DNA from: Akkermansia muciniphila
Lineage (GTDB): Bacteria > Verrucomicrobiota > Verrucomicrobiia > Limisphaerales > BJHT01
Length of the DNA stretch: 64,000 nt
NCBI GenBank assembly: GCA_945861535.1
Contig: CAMAUZ010000005.1
Span: forward strand, 116,037 to 180,036
Direction: 5' to 3'
Shown here: one piece after another, positions 63,601-64,000 of the stretch
How the letters are laid out: each line of letters opens with the position of its first letter
How positions within the stretch are numbered: the first letter of the stretch is position 1
Program-made: the position numbers and the translations under genes
The notes under the pieces: generated by a model
Databases searched by the model: none
Seen by the model: the letters and a program-made list of their open reading frames with translations, nothing else
What the model was told of the DNA's origin: nothing

Positions 63601-64000
63601 TCGGCGACTGGATCACTCGGCAGGAATCCGGCGTGCAATCCGGCGAGGGTGGCAGCGACGCCCGGCTCACCGCCGCCCGCGACCTGCAACGCCGCCTGAA
63701 ACTCATCGCCGAAGGCGAACCGCCCCACGACATTTTCGTCCGCTGGAAGCCGCTGGCGCAACAGCCTGTCGGCTGGGAACCCGACCTGAACGACGGTGTG
63801 CGCCTGAACATCCGGCCCTTCGTGACAGCGGGCGTGCTCCGCAAAGACCCAAACGTACACTGGAAAAAGGACCGCGGCACCGACCCCGCGAGCGCGCCGT
63901 GGTTCGCCGTCTTCCACGGCGAGCGCATTAACGACCATCATTTGACGGTGGCGGAAAAGCGCGCGGCGCGGACACTGCAAAATCAGGCTTCAAATGCCGG
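60663..64000 (+). CDS. pglX: BREX adenine methyltransferase PglX (3' end beyond window)
   Basis: At least 1112 residues from the ATG at 60663, open to the right edge. The N-terminal region (HLIEKVAYDTWHRLLFTRFL) fits the BREX PglX/Eco57I-type methylases. Motif I is CLDPCMGSGHF (residues 305-315), and the motif IV position reads ATNVPYLGR (Asn488), i.e. NVPY in place of the usual NPPY/F. The target-recognition part follows (LFHQRPFIWHLWDGRKDGFS). It methylates adenine to mark host DNA and is required for defence. The rest of the operon (pglZ and the protease or helicase that types the system) lies outside the window. Confidence 0.9.
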   Translation, partial: MNALPAPLRRLLENAAQDARDVAEAGALAALNALAVPHAKPFPHLGEPDKKLRTALRAQARQLGDVVPKDEAAPSIAHLIEKVAYDTWHRLLFTRFLAENQLLQHPGGASVTLRDCEELIREDLMQPQREFTAPDGRTLAVEFAARMLPAIFRADDPAGKVALPPEHRSALFKLIDDLPRDVFVASDSLGWCYQFWQARRKKMVNESGCKIGADELPSVTQLFTEDYMVDFLLDNTLGAWHAGKVLAANPKLAESAQSEDELRQAVALPGCPWKYLRLIKCDDSKWRPAAGRFDGWPKNAKELKCLDPCMGSGHFVVAMFERLVALRLADEKLDEATAVAAVVRDNLFGLEIDPRCTQIGAFNLALAAWRRVGHCKLPAMNLACSGLAPNTREADWLAIADDSQKLRSGMERLYRLFQKAAVLGSLINPRAGEGDLLEAAFHELQPLLEKALAQETQDDAAHEMAVTARGLAKAAEILAGQFTLVATNVPYLGRPKQDEILKDFCERVHPDAKADLATCFVERSFAFCADGGTTALVTPQNWLFLGRYTDFRTKAIESHRWNCVSRLGPKAFQTPMWDFNIVLLVITRLNAPKASTFAGIDVGGLASPERKAAALITNSIQAVPQLVQLENPDARVSLTPFGKVTLLRETANAWQGIAPTDVERFRNVFWEHPRKMEGWEFFQSSFGDTQSFAGRQHILFWEDGHGAMEEICQEQGTFRGKSAWDKMGVMVSAMAHLPVSLYTGEKFDPNAHAIVPFDPQHLGAVWAYVQSDEFSENVRELDQKVAVTNSTIAKVPFDLAHWQQVAAEKYPNGLPKPHSDDPTQWLFNGHPKGAENSLQVAVARLLGYRWPRLTGSSFPDCPALEPDGLEPLADADGIVCIPPAGQEQPADQRLRALLAAAFGAEWNGTREGALLGEAGFAGKSLEDWLRNGFAEQHGKLFHQRPFIWHLWDGRKDGFSALVNYHKLDRALLDKLIYTYLGDWITRQESGVQSGEGGSDARLTAARDLQRRLKLIAEGEPPHDIFVRWKPLAQQPVGWEPDLNDGVRLNIRPFVTAGVLRKDPNVHWKKDRGTDPASAPWFAVFHGERINDHHLTVAEKRAARTLQNQASNA

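Noticed and set aside
1..64000. CRISPR arrays
   Set aside because: No series of identical repeats with unique spacers was seen; the repeats here are dispersed palindromes or short tandems.

Overview
The window reads as a chromosomal segment of a high-GC Gram-negative bacterium of the PVC group, most likely Verrucomicrobiota. The grounds are the many secreted or lipoprotein genes of verrucomicrobial type (golvesin-like domain, DUF6797/sorbosone-dehydrogenase-like protein, a giant FlgD-Ig/NHL/CBM9-like protein), the dense families of intergenic palindromes around almost every chromosomal gene, and an ISAzo13-family element. This is inference from family content; there is no rRNA in the window.

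Layout. 1-16 kb is ordinary chromosome: the start of a radical-SAM-like gene, a small lipoprotein/membrane-protein operon, an 899-residue protein with a tandemly duplicated C-terminal module, a zinc-ribbon protein, a ribose-type sugar ABC transporter (ATPase plus permease), a dimeric dUTPase-like protein, hpt, moaD, a membrane protein, moaE, and a secreted beta-propeller protein. 16.2-21.4 kb holds the most unusual locus: a 22-codon leader peptide with five leucine codons and a strong rho-independent terminator, followed by one uninterrupted 1638-codon ORF. That ORF encodes 2-isopropylmalate synthase (LeuA), whose whole linker-plus-allosteric module appears twice, fused in frame to a complete leucyl-tRNA synthetase (LeuS). 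22-29 kb carries a secreted alpha/beta hydrolase, a golvesin-like protein and the giant secreted protein.

29.2-35.5 kb is an insert containing an N6-adenine methyltransferase plus a PD-(D/E)XK-like partner (a restriction-modification pair), gene relics and an intact ISAzo13-family insertion sequence. It is flanked by a direct duplication of about 0.77 kb: the 3' end of the giant gene at 28293 and again at 35469.

At 36421-36771 lies ssrA (tmRNA). A tyrosine integrase starts 63 bases past its CCA end, so everything from 36772 on is read as a mobile island integrated at the tmRNA 3' end. The island is a mosaic: integrase, iteron-like repeats, an AlpA-like HTH protein, a RepB-like primase and a RepA-like helicase interrupted by one TAA; terminase small and large subunits; a minus-strand block of plasmid-type small genes; 2.1 kb without a credible gene but rich in inverted repeats; then portal (frameshifted), scaffold, coat and connector genes, a tail-collar gene and an Mtd-N-type gene. 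No tape-measure, tail-tube or lysis gene was seen. Between portal and scaffold sits a visibly lower-GC pair, one member with a PD-(D/E)XK-type nuclease signature, which looks like a phage-carried defence or moron cassette. From 55.8 kb to the right edge the island continues as a BREX phage-defence operon (brxA, brxB, brxC, pglX; pglX runs off the window). No second copy of the tmRNA end was seen, so the far boundary should lie beyond 64 kb.
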